The notes: generated by a model from the sequence alone, not told the origin. Shown: positions 17,073-26,626, counted from the stretch's first letter. The stretch: 64,000 nucleotides of DNA from Paenibacillus andongensis (GCF_025369935.1 NZ_CP104467.1:4595001-4659000); one strand, 5' to 3'. Numbers and translations: made by a program.

Positions 17073-18956
17073 TTAAGGCTCACATGGTAAAAGCAAAGTA
17101 AAAGTCGTTCCATGTCCCAAAGTACTTTGTACAGTCACGCTGCCGTGATGCGCATCTATGATATTTTTAACGATGGCAAGTCCAAGCCCTGTACCACCCG
17201 ATGAACCGCGCGTTCGGGCTTTATCCGCCTTGTAGAAGCGTTCAAATATGAACGGCAGGTCGTCGGCAGGAATCCCCTGCCCCTCGTCGGAGACCTCAAT
17301 GCGGATCGCCGGCCGATCCTTGTAGACGGCGGTCTCTGCCTTAATGGCAATACGTGCCCCAGAGGCCGTATGCCGAAAAGCATTGTCGAGCAGGTTCGTT
17401 AACACCTGCTCAAGCCGATCCTCATCCCCCCGCCCAAGGATGAGGGGCTCCTCAGGCAGCGAAGCGCTTAGCGTGATGCTGCGCTCTTTGGCCAGCACCG
17501 CGAATTTGCGGTGCATGCGTCTGACCAGGGAGTCGAATTCGACCTCCCTGTAGACCAACTCGAGATGGCCGGCTTCCATCCGCGCCAGATCGAGCAGGTC
17601 ACGTACGAGGCGCCCCATGCGGAGCGACTCGTCGTGAATGACCTGCACCAGCTCCATGCGCTCCTCCGGCGTGGAGGGAATGTCATCCAGCAGGGCTTCG
17701 CTGTAGCCCTGCAGCATCGAGATCGGCGTACGCAGCTCGTGCGACACGTTCGCCACGAAATCCTTGCGCAGCTTATCGAGGCGCTCCTCCTCTGTGACAT
17801 TACGGAGTACAGCCACGGCGCCGCGCACCTGATCGCTCGTGTACAACGGTGTCATCGCGACGGACCACACACCGTTTTGCACGTGAAGCTTCGTGGCTGC
17901 TTCCGAGGATTCGTCAACCACCGCTTCAAACAACGGAATCAGCGGCACAGGAATTGGAATCGAGTAAGGATTGCTGTAGCTCATTAATCCCCAATCTCCG
18001 AGCGCTGTATCCGGTTTGCGGAAACGCCTAGTCTCCTCATCATCCTCTGACCACTCAATCTTGCTCCACTCTTGCACAATCTTCTCACCTTGCGGATTGG
18101 TCAGCATAACAGATCCATTCGCATCGAGCGTAATGACCGCATCGGTCATGCTTCGCAGTATACTGGATAAATGCTCTTTTTCCTGACTAAGGGCTCGTAT
18201 GCTTTCCTGCATCTTCTCGCCCATGTGGTTGAACGTTTTGGCCAGCTCGCCAATTTCATCCTTGGACAGAATAGGTACACGGGTACCATACTCCCCCATG
18301 GTGATGAAATCAGCTGCTTTCTTCAACTGCTGAAGCGGTCTAGTAATTCGAGAAAATAAGAAGAACGCGAAGAAAGTCGTCATAAGGAAGCCGACTATGG
18401 ATACATAGATAAACAATCTCAACATGTAGGACTGCGTTGCTTCTAACGATTGTAGTGATTGATACAGCAGCGTTGCGCCAACGATGGTGCCTTGAAGATT
18501 TCTTAACGGTACGGCAACAACGAGGTACTCAGCCCCTGATTTAATTTTCCCTGTACTGGACTTATTGACTTGTTTGTCCTTCGTCTGTCCTGCGAATACT
18601 TGTTTGAGCTCCGCTTCTGTGAAAAAATCAGTTACATGGAAACTGGCTAAATTACTTCCTTGAGTCGAAGGAATAACCATTTCCTTCATATCGGTGAAGA
18701 TCACCAGCATTTTAGCATCTTGAAAGCTTAACAGTTCATTACTCAATTGATAAAACTGCTCATCATACATGTGATTCGAAGCTTCTTCCGAGAATTTGGT
18801 GGCCATATTCTTCATGTTTTTCGTTTGATCATTCGCTTGAGCAAAATAATTTTCCATGTAATTGACAAGAAAAAAACCTAGTATGAGCAGAACAACCCCA
18901 ACTAGGCCAATAATCGTTAACCAGAGCTTACCTACGACACTTCTGAAAATAAACAC
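17073..18956 (-). CDS. resE: Sensor histidine kinase ResE
   Basis: Membrane sensor kinase partner of ResD, controlling respiration and anaerobic genes. There are two transmembrane helices (about residues 10-30 and 180-205) flanking an extracytoplasmic domain, then HAMP (about 205-255), a PAS-like segment, the HisKA box FVANVSHELRTP with His406, and the HATPase domain with N box EDRLEQVLTNLLDNAF, G1 DEGQGIP and GTGLGLAIVKN. GTG start at 18956, two bases from the resD stop. The stretch coding for the kinase core (about 17270-17840) is clearly richer in G+C than the rest of the gene. Confidence 0.92.
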   Translation of the reverse strand: MFIFRSVVGKLWLTIIGLVGVVLLILGFFLVNYMENYFAQANDQTKNMKNMATKFSEEASNHMYDEQFYQLSNELLSFQDAKMLVIFTDMKEMVIPSTQGSNLASFHVTDFFTEAELKQVFAGQTKDKQVNKSSTGKIKSGAEYLVVAVPLRNLQGTIVGATLLYQSLQSLEATQSYMLRLFIYVSIVGFLMTTFFAFFLFSRITRPLQQLKKAADFITMGEYGTRVPILSKDEIGELAKTFNHMGEKMQESIRALSQEKEHLSSILRSMTDAVITLDANGSVMLTNPQGEKIVQEWSKIEWSEDDEETRRFRKPDTALGDWGLMSYSNPYSIPIPVPLIPLFEAVVDESSEAATKLHVQNGVWSVAMTPLYTSDQVRGAVAVLRNVTEEERLDKLRKDFVANVSHELRTPISMLQGYSEALLDDIPSTPEERMELVQVIHDESLRMGRLVRDLLDLARMEAGHLELVYREVEFDSLVRRMHRKFAVLAKERSITLSASLPEEPLILGRGDEDRLEQVLTNLLDNAFRHTASGARIAIKAETAVYKDRPAIRIEVSDEGQGIPADDLPFIFERFYKADKARTRGSSGGTGLGLAIVKNIIDAHHGSVTVQSTLGHGTTFTLLLPCEP

Positions 18957-18957
18957 G

Positions 18958-19671
18958 TTATTTGGGCACCTCTAGCTTATAGCCTACTCCCCATACGGTC
19001 GTGATCATTGCCGCAGCATCCGGGGATACTTTGTTTAATTTTTCACGGAGTCTTTTTACATGAGTATCTACAGTACGCAGGTCTCCAAAAAATTCATAGT
19101 TCCAAACATCCTTAAGCAGTTCCTCACGTGAGAACACTTTATCCGGAGATACGGCCAAATAATGCAGCAGCTCATATTCTTTCGGAGTCAACGCTACTTC
19201 CTGTCCTCCAGCGGTTACCCGATGCGCATCATGTTCGATAATGAGGTTAGGAAATACAATATTGTTGCTCGAACTCGCATCCTTGGACAAGTACGCTGTC
19301 GCCGAAGAACGACGCAGAATTGCTTTAACCCGGTAGATGACTTCTCGCGGTGAGAAAGGTTTGACGACATAATCATCTGCACCAACTTCAAATCCACTCA
19401 CTCGGTTCGTCTCTTCGCCCTTGGCTGTCAGCATAATGACAGGGGTTGACTTCACTTGACGAAGCCGTGCGCAAACTTCAATCCCATCAATACCAGGCAG
19501 CATCACATCTAGCAGCACTAAGTCATAGTCCGTTTCTGTGGCCATCCGCAGCGCGGTCTCACCGTCTTCTGCTTCTTCAATGATATAGCCCTCTTTTTCC
19601 AAATACATTCTGAGTAAACGACGAATTCGTTCCTCATCATCAACAACGAGTATGCTAGCTTTCATTTCCAT
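18958..19671 (-). CDS. resD: Response regulator ResD
   Basis: OmpR/PhoB-type DNA-binding regulator phosphorylated by ResE. The receiver domain has DDEERIRR, the phosphoacceptor Asp55 in LVLLDVMLPG, the conserved Thr in VIMLTAKG and Lys in VVKPFSPRE. The winged-helix domain follows (about 130-235: LTPKEYELLHYLA, VDTHVKRLREKL, VWGVGYKLE). 237 residues, normal length. It lies in the resABCDE order known from B. subtilis and is tightly joined to resE. Confidence 0.94.
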   Translation of the reverse strand: MEMKASILVVDDEERIRRLLRMYLEKEGYIIEEAEDGETALRMATETDYDLVLLDVMLPGIDGIEVCARLRQVKSTPVIMLTAKGEETNRVSGFEVGADDYVVKPFSPREVIYRVKAILRRSSATAYLSKDASSSNNIVFPNLIIEHDAHRVTAGGQEVALTPKEYELLHYLAVSPDKVFSREELLKDVWNYEFFGDLRTVDTHVKRLREKLNKVSPDAAAMITTVWGVGYKLEVPK

Positions 19672-19708
19672 GGAGCTTCACATCCTTATCTAATTAAGTT
19701 CGAATGAT

Positions 19709-20965
19709 TTATACACCTGCATAGGAGTGAAGACCTGCAATAACAAGGTTCACACCAACTAATGTAAACATAACTACAATAAATCCAATAACAGTCAACC
19801 AAGCTGATTTCTTACCTTGCCAGCCCTTGGAGAGACGAAGATGCAAGAACACCGCATAGAACAACCACGTAATTAAGGCCCACACTTCTTTGGGATCCCA
19901 ACCCCAGAAACGGCCCCATGCTTCTTGAGCCCAAATCATCGCAAAAATCAATGCGCCTAATGTGAAAATCGGATAGCCGATCGCAATGGCACGATAGCTG
20001 ATTTCATCCAGATCCTCCGGGTCCATTCCTTTGACGATGGGTCCAATCGCTGCTCCTATTGGCTTACGTGCAACAACACGTGCGAGTCCATAGAGCAGAA
20101 GACCTCCAAGAATCGACCAAATGACCGTATTCAACTTACGTCCTGCACTTGCACCTTCCATCCAAGATGGAGCTGTGAATAAAGGTTCCGTCATGCCCAA
20201 GAAAGGCTTCATTTCATCAACCTTCGTATCATAAGGCTTCACAATTGGAGGCAATACATACGTTTCTTTGTGAATACTCGTTTCTTGTTGACCTTGTGCA
20301 TTGGTCGTGACTTCGCTTGAGAAAACGGCTTTATAGCCAGAACCATTAAATGTAAAGATGGAAGCAATGAAGGCGATTAACATCAGAATGAAAAAGATGG
20401 TAAGCTCCACACCTCTTTGCTCACGCTTATCCACTTTGGATGTTCCTTTGTAATCTACAGCACGAAGCAGATACATCAGTCCCCCGGCAAAGCCGACTCC
20501 GAAGAACGCTTCTCCCGTAGCTGCAGTTGTTACGTGGATCTTGAGCCAGTAACTTTGCAAGGCCGGTATTAAGGGTTGTACTTCACTCGGGAAAACAGAA
20601 GCATAAGCAATAATGATAAAGCCAATGGGTAATGCGAAAACACCAAGGACTGGTGTGCGATAAATGAGATACACGATCAAGAAGGCAAACATGATCATCA
20701 TACCTAGAAAGGTCATGAATTCGTACATATTCGATGTCGGAATATGATTACCTTCTGCCCATCTGGTAAAAAAGAAAGTCACGTGACACGCAAATCCAAC
20801 TAGTGAAGCTATGAAAGCAACAAATCCCCATCGCTTCGTATGTTGTTCAGGGTCCCGGTTACTCCATTTCCTACCCGTTATCGAGAGGACAAATAATAGA
20901 AATGCAATGAGGTAAACGAAAAAAGCTATAAGTAAAAAGGTGCTGCTCAGTGAGTTCACATTCAC
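19709..20965 (-). CDS. resC: Cytochrome c biogenesis protein ResC (CcsA type)
   Basis: Membrane subunit of the system II haem export/ligation complex, working with ResB. About eight or nine transmembrane helices; the haem-binding WWD-type motif is present near the C-terminus as WGRFWGWDPKEVWALITW, and conserved His residues flank it. A soluble loop (about residues 225-285) is inserted between helices. GTG start at 20965 overlaps the resB stop (GTGA), implying coupled translation. 418 residues. Confidence 0.92.
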   Translation of the reverse strand: MNVNSLSSTFLLIAFFVYLIAFLLFVLSITGRKWSNRDPEQHTKRWGFVAFIASLVGFACHVTFFFTRWAEGNHIPTSNMYEFMTFLGMMIMFAFLIVYLIYRTPVLGVFALPIGFIIIAYASVFPSEVQPLIPALQSYWLKIHVTTAATGEAFFGVGFAGGLMYLLRAVDYKGTSKVDKREQRGVELTIFFILMLIAFIASIFTFNGSGYKAVFSSEVTTNAQGQQETSIHKETYVLPPIVKPYDTKVDEMKPFLGMTEPLFTAPSWMEGASAGRKLNTVIWSILGGLLLYGLARVVARKPIGAAIGPIVKGMDPEDLDEISYRAIAIGYPIFTLGALIFAMIWAQEAWGRFWGWDPKEVWALITWLFYAVFLHLRLSKGWQGKKSAWLTVIGFIVVMFTLVGVNLVIAGLHSYAGV

Positions 20966-22623
20966 CCCTGGTCCCCTCCAATATCTAATGATTTCGGTGA
21001 AACTTCCAAATTGTTCTTTTTAAGTGCTGCTGCTACTTCATTCCGAAGTCCAAACCAGTTCTTATTCGTATGTCCACCAAGAGTTAACTTCCCGCTGTCA
21101 ATTCGAATCCAGATCCGGCGATGCTGCCAATAGAAGCCCATAATCACACCAATCATGAATATCGCAGATCCTACCCAGATATAAGGCATAGCCTTGTCTA
21201 CACGAATGTTCAGATAGGTTGTGTAATTGGCAAATTGAACACCTTCCATGGAGCCGACAGCTAGTTTCAGTTTTTGGCTTATGGGGCCGTTAATTGTATC
21301 TTGAGAGAACGCTTCTTTATCTATTTGTCTTGGGAAGTACAGGTAAGGTACGCCGTTTGCTGCTAGATCGGGACCTGTGATGCTAAATATAAATGCAGGT
21401 GCTTTGGGCTCATTCGACTTGCTGATGGGCTGTCCCTTTTCAAGACCAAACTCGGGGAAATACCCTTTCAGCGTCAGCTTGTAAGGACCTGCTTGATATT
21501 CATCTTTAGGATTATTCATCGGCAATTCAAAACTTCCATAAGACTCACCCGTTGCAGGATTGCTAAGTGTGGGCTTCACGGAGATTAGCATTGGAGTAGA
21601 CTTATAATCAAATTGATAAGCTTGAAGCCCTTTGTAATCAAGCGGATGATTCACGATGATATTCTCTTTGTGCACTTCGGTTAGCACCGGTTCTTTGGAT
21701 GAGTCGTCACAATCCGCGGAACAATGATACAAAACTGCCTGAGTTTCATAGGTTTTCGGGACAATTTGTCCTTTAGCCTTAATACTTTCTGGCAAATCTT
21801 TCTCGTCGTACAGCTCCAACGTGAACTTTTCATTTTTGATGAAATAAGAAGTGTGAGGGATTTGCTTGGTTTCCCCTTCCAGAATACCCATGTACTCATC
21901 CATATGCCAACCTGGAATGCTTCTCATTAATACACCGATCAGAAAAATAATGAGACCAATATGATTGATATAAGGGCCCCAGCGGCTAAAACGGTATTTC
22001 TCAGCTAAAAGGGCTGTTCCATCTGTATGTACACGGTAATTTTTTTTACGCAAATGATCACCGAGCTTCTTTGTCCATGCTTCCTCATCCGTACCCGGCG
22101 GCAATTCGGCAACAAGGGTTACTTTCTGTCTCGTGAGAAAATTCAAATGCTTGCGGATTTGCTGCTTAGATAGCGCGCGATATAAGGGCAGAACCCGATC
22201 CAAACTACAAATGACTAAAGATGTTCCTATCATGAATAACAGTGTTATGAACCACCAAGAACTAAACGTGTGAGAGAAGCCTAGAAAGTGATAAATGGTC
22301 CCAAGTGTCCCATAGTTTTGCGAGTAATACTGAGCCGGATCCATATCTAAGAACGTATTTTCTTGTGGAAAAATAGTACCTACAGCAGATGCGACGACCG
22401 TCCAAATAATGATCCATACCGCTATTTTAACCGAGGAAAAGAAATTCCAGACTTTATCTAGCAAAGTAGGGTTCGATTTCTGAGAACGACGGGCCATACC
22501 GTCGTACCGCATTTCTAGTATATCTCTGCCCTCCGTGTCAATCAGCGGGTTACCACAAGATTCACAAAGCGTAGTGCCTGTGGGATTCTGATGCCCGCAA
22601 TCGCATTTGGTGTTGTAGAACAT
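20962..22623 (-). CDS. resB: Cytochrome c biogenesis protein ResB (Ccs1 type)
   Basis: Membrane partner of ResC in attaching haem to apocytochromes c. The body shows the ResB pattern: three N-terminal transmembrane helices (about 68-90, 120-140, 215-235), a large extracytoplasmic domain, and a final helix near residue 480. Unlike B. subtilis ResB it begins with a zinc ribbon (CDCG at 8-11, CESCG at 20-24). ATG at 22623. It overlaps resC by four bases and follows resA by 35 bases. Confidence 0.9.
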   Translation of the reverse strand: MFYNTKCDCGHQNPTGTTLCESCGNPLIDTEGRDILEMRYDGMARRSQKSNPTLLDKVWNFFSSVKIAVWIIIWTVVASAVGTIFPQENTFLDMDPAQYYSQNYGTLGTIYHFLGFSHTFSSWWFITLLFMIGTSLVICSLDRVLPLYRALSKQQIRKHLNFLTRQKVTLVAELPPGTDEEAWTKKLGDHLRKKNYRVHTDGTALLAEKYRFSRWGPYINHIGLIIFLIGVLMRSIPGWHMDEYMGILEGETKQIPHTSYFIKNEKFTLELYDEKDLPESIKAKGQIVPKTYETQAVLYHCSADCDDSSKEPVLTEVHKENIIVNHPLDYKGLQAYQFDYKSTPMLISVKPTLSNPATGESYGSFELPMNNPKDEYQAGPYKLTLKGYFPEFGLEKGQPISKSNEPKAPAFIFSITGPDLAANGVPYLYFPRQIDKEAFSQDTINGPISQKLKLAVGSMEGVQFANYTTYLNIRVDKAMPYIWVGSAIFMIGVIMGFYWQHRRIWIRIDSGKLTLGGHTNKNWFGLRNEVAAALKKNNLEVSPKSLDIGGDQG

Positions 22624-22658
22624 GATGACCTCCTGAAAACTTTAAGCATTCGTTCATT

Positions 22659-23192
22659 TTAAGATTTGTTAACTAACTTTGCGATCGATTCATCGATAAA
22701 AGTCTCAGTCATTTGGCCGATTTTTTTGATGCTTACTTTGCCGTCTGTTCCAATAAAGAAGGTGGTCGGATAATCCATGACACCGTACTGCTTTCGTACG
22801 ACTTCTTTGGCATCCAAAAGCACGGGCATATTCAACTTATATTGATCCATGAAGCTTTGAACCGTTACTTTATTCTTATCAACGTTGACCTCTAAGAAAA
22901 CCACGCCTTCTTTGCTCCATTTCTCATATTGCTTTTGGAGAGCAGGCATTTCTTCTTTGCACGGCGGACAAAAGGTTCCCCAGAAATTAACCAAAACCGG
23001 TTTGCCTTTATAATCCGATAATTCATGCGTTTTACCATCTAATCCAACTAAGGAGAAATTCGTCGCTTTGTCGCCTTGTTGCGGATACTTCTTGCTGTCA
23101 GAAGCCGATAAATTGGTAATAATGGTAAATACGCCAATAATAAGCACGACCGCAAAAATCCCAATCTGCACCCATTTCTTATTTGGACCCAC
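22659..23192 (-). CDS. resA: Thiol-disulfide oxidoreductase ResA
   Basis: Membrane-anchored thioredoxin-like protein that reduces the haem-binding cysteines of apocytochrome c on the outer face of the membrane. N-terminal anchor at about residues 8-28; redhox active site WGTFCPPCKEE (CPPC rather than the CEPC of B. subtilis); cis-Pro region DYPTTFFI. GTG start at 23192 follows AAGGTGA. 177 residues. First gene of resABCDE, after the rluB terminator. Confidence 0.92.
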   Translation of the reverse strand: MGPNKKWVQIGIFAVVLIIGVFTIITNLSASDSKKYPQQGDKATNFSLVGLDGKTHELSDYKGKPVLVNFWGTFCPPCKEEMPALQKQYEKWSKEGVVFLEVNVDKNKVTVQSFMDQYKLNMPVLLDAKEVVRKQYGVMDYPTTFFIGTDGKVSIKKIGQMTETFIDESIAKLVNKS

Positions 23193-23237
23193 GTATAATC
23201 ACCTTCGCTTTTTTTAACAATGTTAGTTTTTTCACAT

Positions 23238-23258
23238 AGGTATATACCTTATATTATA
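23238..23258 (-). promoter_or_regulatory. Putative resA promoter -10 with overlapping palindrome
   Basis: A perfect TATAAT lies at 23258-23253 on the minus strand, immediately after the rluB terminator, and a 12-bp perfect palindrome AGGTATATACCT at 23238-23249 covers the expected start site. No convincing -35 was found, which would fit activator dependence. Confidence 0.4.
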
Positions 23259-23259
23259 A

Positions 23260-23290
23260 CGAAAAGAAGGCCAATTCTTATTGGCCTTTT
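23260..23290 (-). terminator. Terminator overlapping the end of rluB
   Basis: AAGGCCAAT/ATTGGCCTT stem whose loop includes the rluB stop codon, followed by TTCTTTTC on the minus strand. Confidence 0.65.
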
Positions 23291-24024
23291 TGAACGTTAT
23301 GTGTCTTGAGAGCCTCGTTCCTAAGCTCCTCAACCTCTTTTGGCGTCAAGTGACGATACTTGGCTCTAGGCAAGCCCGTTAAAAAGATTGGACCGAATTT
23401 AATCCGCTTTAATTTGATCACAGGAAAGGAAATGGCCTCGAACATACGTCTGACTTGTCGATTCCTACCTTCGTAGATCGTAATTTGAATAATGGACTCA
23501 TTCTTCTCCATATTTACATCCGCATATTCAACTTCAGCCGGAGCCGTCATGCCATCCTCTAACTGTATACCCGTTTTTAGCTTGTCTAATAACGTTCCGT
23601 GCGGTACCCCTTTGACTGTGGCTTGATAGGTTTTGGGCACATGATGTTTGGGATGCGTGAGTAAATGGGCAAATTCACCGTCATTCGTCAGAAGGAGCAA
23701 CCCTTCCGTATCATAATCCAATCGTCCGACTGGATAAACGCGTTCTCTAATCCCAGGCAAGAAGTCCGTGACCACTTTACGTCCCTCTGGGTCCGTAGCA
23801 CTTGTAATAACACCTTTGGGCTTATTCAAAATCACATAGATCTTCTTTTGTTGACCAATAGCACGTCCATCAACTCTAATTTCATCTTCTTCCGTGTTTA
23901 CTTTCACGCCAAGCGTGGTGACGACTTCACCATTCACTTGAACACGTCCCGCTGTGATAATTTCCTCACATTTCCGACGGGATGCGATCCCCGCTTCGGC
24001 TAATACTTTTTGCAGTCTTTCCAT
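23278..24024 (-). CDS. rluB: 23S rRNA pseudouridine synthase RluB
   Basis: Modifies a uridine in 23S rRNA (position 2605 in E. coli numbering for this family). An S4 RNA-binding domain occupies residues 1-60 (LQKVLAEAGIASRRKCEEII, GRVQVNG). The catalytic motif GRLDYDTEGLLLLTNDG carries the catalytic Asp (about residue 103), followed by KTYQATVKG and EGRNRQVRRMFE. 248 residues. ATG at 24024 with AGGTGA upstream. Located between spmB and resA as in B. subtilis. Confidence 0.93.
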   Translation of the reverse strand: MERLQKVLAEAGIASRRKCEEIITAGRVQVNGEVVTTLGVKVNTEEDEIRVDGRAIGQQKKIYVILNKPKGVITSATDPEGRKVVTDFLPGIRERVYPVGRLDYDTEGLLLLTNDGEFAHLLTHPKHHVPKTYQATVKGVPHGTLLDKLKTGIQLEDGMTAPAEVEYADVNMEKNESIIQITIYEGRNRQVRRMFEAISFPVIKLKRIKFGPIFLTGLPRAKYRHLTPKEVEELRNEALKTHNVQKGQ

Positions 24025-24130
24025 GATCCGCTTTCACCTCAAGCTAATGATAACGGAGTTCTATGTAAATCTCAAGAGCGAAGACATATTGAGACTGTGA
24101 TTCGGTAGCAAGGCACATGAAGTAATCATT

Positions 24131-24664
24131 CTAAGTGAATACCAAAAAGCAGATGATGATGGAAGCTACAAAACCGACTAAGTCAGAAATAAGTCCTACT
24201 TTTAACGCATAACCAGCCTTCCGAATACCGATAGCGCCGAAATATACCGTAATCACATATAAAGTCGTATCCGTACTCCCTTGAACCGTAGAAGCAATGC
24301 GGCCAATCATAGAATCTGGGCCAAACTGCTCAATAAGATCCGTTGTAAAAGCGAGCGAACCCGCTCCAGTAATCGGACGCAGAATGGCCAATGGCAGCAC
24401 TTCGGTTGGAACGCCGATGCTTTCAAAGAATGGACGCATCCAGCCAATTAATAAATCCATCGCACCGGAGGCGCGGAAGACTGATATGGCTACCATCATG
24501 CCGACTAGATGGGGGATGATCTTGATAGCTGTATCAAAGCCCTCTTTTGCTCCGTCAACAAACGATTCATAAACCGGCACCTTTCGATAGGCCGCGTATA
24601 AAGGAATGAAGACGATCATGATTGGGATTGCCCATGCAGAGATAAGCGAAACGAAGGCATACAT
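24131..24664 (-). CDS. spmB: Spore maturation protein B
   Basis: Membrane protein with SpmA needed for spore core dehydration. Nucleoside-recognition (Gate) type membrane domain with five to six hydrophobic helices, and the conserved segment LAILRPITGAGSLAF. 177 residues, normal. It follows spmA after six bases and belongs to the dacB-spmA-spmB unit. Confidence 0.9.
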   Translation of the reverse strand: MYAFVSLISAWAIPIMIVFIPLYAAYRKVPVYESFVDGAKEGFDTAIKIIPHLVGMMVAISVFRASGAMDLLIGWMRPFFESIGVPTEVLPLAILRPITGAGSLAFTTDLIEQFGPDSMIGRIASTVQGSTDTTLYVITVYFGAIGIRKAGYALKVGLISDLVGFVASIIICFLVFT

Positions 24665-24670
24665 TCGTAA

Positions 24671-25270
24671 TCATCCTTTCAAAGGAGGGATGGGGGAGCG
24701 TGACCTTCGATACCATCGATCCACAAAAATAGCTGCAGCTGTCGAAATGATAGTGGCAATGAGCGTTGTGCCGACGATTTCCGCAGGATTTAAAGAATTG
24801 TAATTCATCCGAATGGCGATTAACGTGGTAGGAATCAGAGTAATACTTGATGTGTTAAGCGCTAAAAGGGTACACATAGCCGTGCTAGCCGTGTCTTTAT
24901 CGGGATTCAACTTCTGCAGCTCCTGCATCGCCTTAATTCCCATGGGGGTAGCTGCGTTCCCAAGACCAAGAATATTGGCACTCATGTTGGACATGATGTA
25001 ACCGATGGCTGGGTGATTCTTAGGAACACTAGGGAATAAGAAACGAACCGCCGGCTGCAATAATCTCGCAAGTTTGCTTAGAAGACCAGCATCCTCGGCT
25101 ATCCGCATCATTCCCATCCAAAAGACCAACACACTAATTAATCCAAAGCAGACCGTTACACCACTCTTAGCACCATCGAAAGCGGCTTGTGTGACAGTCT
25201 CAATATTCCCATTCAATGCCGCCACGCCGAATCCAACGACAATAAAAAACAGCCAAATCCAATTCACCAT
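24671..25270 (-). CDS. spmA: Spore maturation protein A
   Basis: Partner of SpmB in spore maturation; multi-pass membrane protein with the Gate domain signature (MSNMSANILGLGNAATPMGIKAM) around residues 90-115. 199 residues. The start at 25270 has TATAGGAGG just upstream, and a palindromic repeat (family 2) directly precedes that SD. Confidence 0.9.
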   Translation of the reverse strand: MVNWIWLFFIVVGFGVAALNGNIETVTQAAFDGAKSGVTVCFGLISVLVFWMGMMRIAEDAGLLSKLARLLQPAVRFLFPSVPKNHPAIGYIMSNMSANILGLGNAATPMGIKAMQELQKLNPDKDTASTAMCTLLALNTSSITLIPTTLIAIRMNYNSLNPAEIVGTTLIATIISTAAAIFVDRWYRRSRSPIPPLKG

Positions 25271-25285
25271 ATCGTATGGCCTCCT

Positions 25286-25366
25286 ATAAGATTTGCTTTA
25301 GCAAAACTAGCATCATAAGCATAAACTTGAGTTTTGCTTTATCAAAACTGGCATCGTAAGATTAAG
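25286..25366 (-). repeat. Palindromic repeat family 2, two copies upstream of spmA
   Basis: Two adjacent units (about 25286-25330 and 25331-25366) of a hairpin like GTTTTGCTTT(A)GCAAAAC followed on the plus strand by TGGCATCGTAAGCATAA. They fill the dacB-spmA gap and abut the spmA Shine-Dalgarno. Related copies are at 33701, 46230 and 60269. Confidence 0.8.
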
Positions 25367-25373
25367 TTTTAGT

Positions 25374-26567
25374 TTAATTCGCCCATTGTGATTCCGAGAC
25401 TGTGAACAGGCTCTGTACTAACAATCTGCAAATATATCCATAGTGTGAAAGCCATGTTTCTTGATAAGCATTACCTTCTTTAAAAGAGAAAGTAGACTTA
25501 CTGGTCGTTTGCAGTAACGGACTTGTTGAATCATAGATGGGTACGGTTTGAATGGACTTCTGGTTGAGTGTAAATTGCAGCGTCCCTCGTTCTGCTAACC
25601 GATATTCCATAGAAGCAGGATCGACTAATGCAACTTTCCGAGTCAGTTGGGCTGCTTCACCTTCAGCTAATGGATAGGAAAACGTCCTCCCCGCGACCCA
25701 CGGAGTGCCCTCCACGGCATCGCCTTTTTTGACAATCGTTTGTAACGGATAATAATTAAAGCCATATTGGAGTAATCGAGCATGATCCCCCCAATCATCC
25801 GGATCATTGAGCGTAACAACGACGAGCTGCTGGCCGCCTCTGGTTGCTGATGAGACCAAGCAGCGCTTAGCAAGCTTCGTATAGCCTGTTTTCACACCGT
25901 CAGCTCCTTCAAAGAGAGACAGCATCTTATTTTTATTAAGCCACGAATAATCCCAAGGTTCATTCGGGTTCGGCACTTTCTTGATTTTCGTGGAAACAAT
26001 GTCTTGAAATACGGGATTTTTTAGCGCATAAGCCGTCAGCTTAGCCATATCATTTGGACTAGAGCGATGACCATCTCCCTCATCGAGACCCGAGGGATTC
26101 GTGAAATGCGAATGTTCCATACCGAGCATCTTCGCCTTTTCATTCATCAAATAGACGAAGCCTTCCACGCTTCCTCCTATATGCTCAGCAATAGCGGTAG
26201 CTGCATCATTTCCAGAACGCATCATCAGACCATACAGCATGTCGTGCAGACGCATTTCTTCGCCAAGCTTCAGATAAATGGAAGAACCTTCCTTGCCGAA
26301 CGCATTTTTACTCACTTTGACTTTATCCGTCAATTTACCTTGTTCAATCGCAATGATTGCGGTCATGATTTTGGTCAAGCTGGCTATTCGCATAGGCGTG
26401 TCCCCTTTTTCACTGTAGAGGATACGGCCTGACTCCACATCAATAAGGGAAGCACCCACAGCATTCGTACGGATGCCAGGCGGTGCTGCCTCTACTTGTC
26501 CAAATGGTGACAAAAGTAAACTGATGATCGCACTCCATAATAGGATAATCCTGACTCTTATCTTCAT
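25374..26567 (-). CDS. dacB: D-alanyl-D-alanine carboxypeptidase, sporulation type
   Basis: Low-molecular-weight penicillin-binding protein that trims pentapeptides in spore cortex peptidoglycan. Signal peptide about residues 1-27 (hydrophobic, ending VEA); catalytic motifs SLTK (about residue 63), SGN and KTG (GVKTGYT); a C-terminal beta domain follows. ATG at 26567 follows AGGGGG; 397 residues. First gene of dacB-spmA-spmB, the same order as in B. subtilis, and distinct from the dacF paralogue at 43565. Confidence 0.9.
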   Translation of the reverse strand: MKIRVRIILLWSAIISLLLSPFGQVEAAPPGIRTNAVGASLIDVESGRILYSEKGDTPMRIASLTKIMTAIIAIEQGKLTDKVKVSKNAFGKEGSSIYLKLGEEMRLHDMLYGLMMRSGNDAATAIAEHIGGSVEGFVYLMNEKAKMLGMEHSHFTNPSGLDEGDGHRSSPNDMAKLTAYALKNPVFQDIVSTKIKKVPNPNEPWDYSWLNKNKMLSLFEGADGVKTGYTKLAKRCLVSSATRGGQQLVVVTLNDPDDWGDHARLLQYGFNYYPLQTIVKKGDAVEGTPWVAGRTFSYPLAEGEAAQLTRKVALVDPASMEYRLAERGTLQFTLNQKSIQTVPIYDSTSPLLQTTSKSTFSFKEGNAYQETWLSHYGYICRLLVQSLFTVSESQWAN

Positions 26568-26626
26568 CGTTTTCCCCCTACGCAAAAGAACTTGTACCTA
26601 TTTAACTAGACAAAACTTTGTACAAG

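Noticed and set aside
17511..17987. 158-codon plus-strand open frame inside resE
   Set aside because: It is antisense to the well-conserved kinase core and arises from the high G+C of this block. No SD or protein motif.
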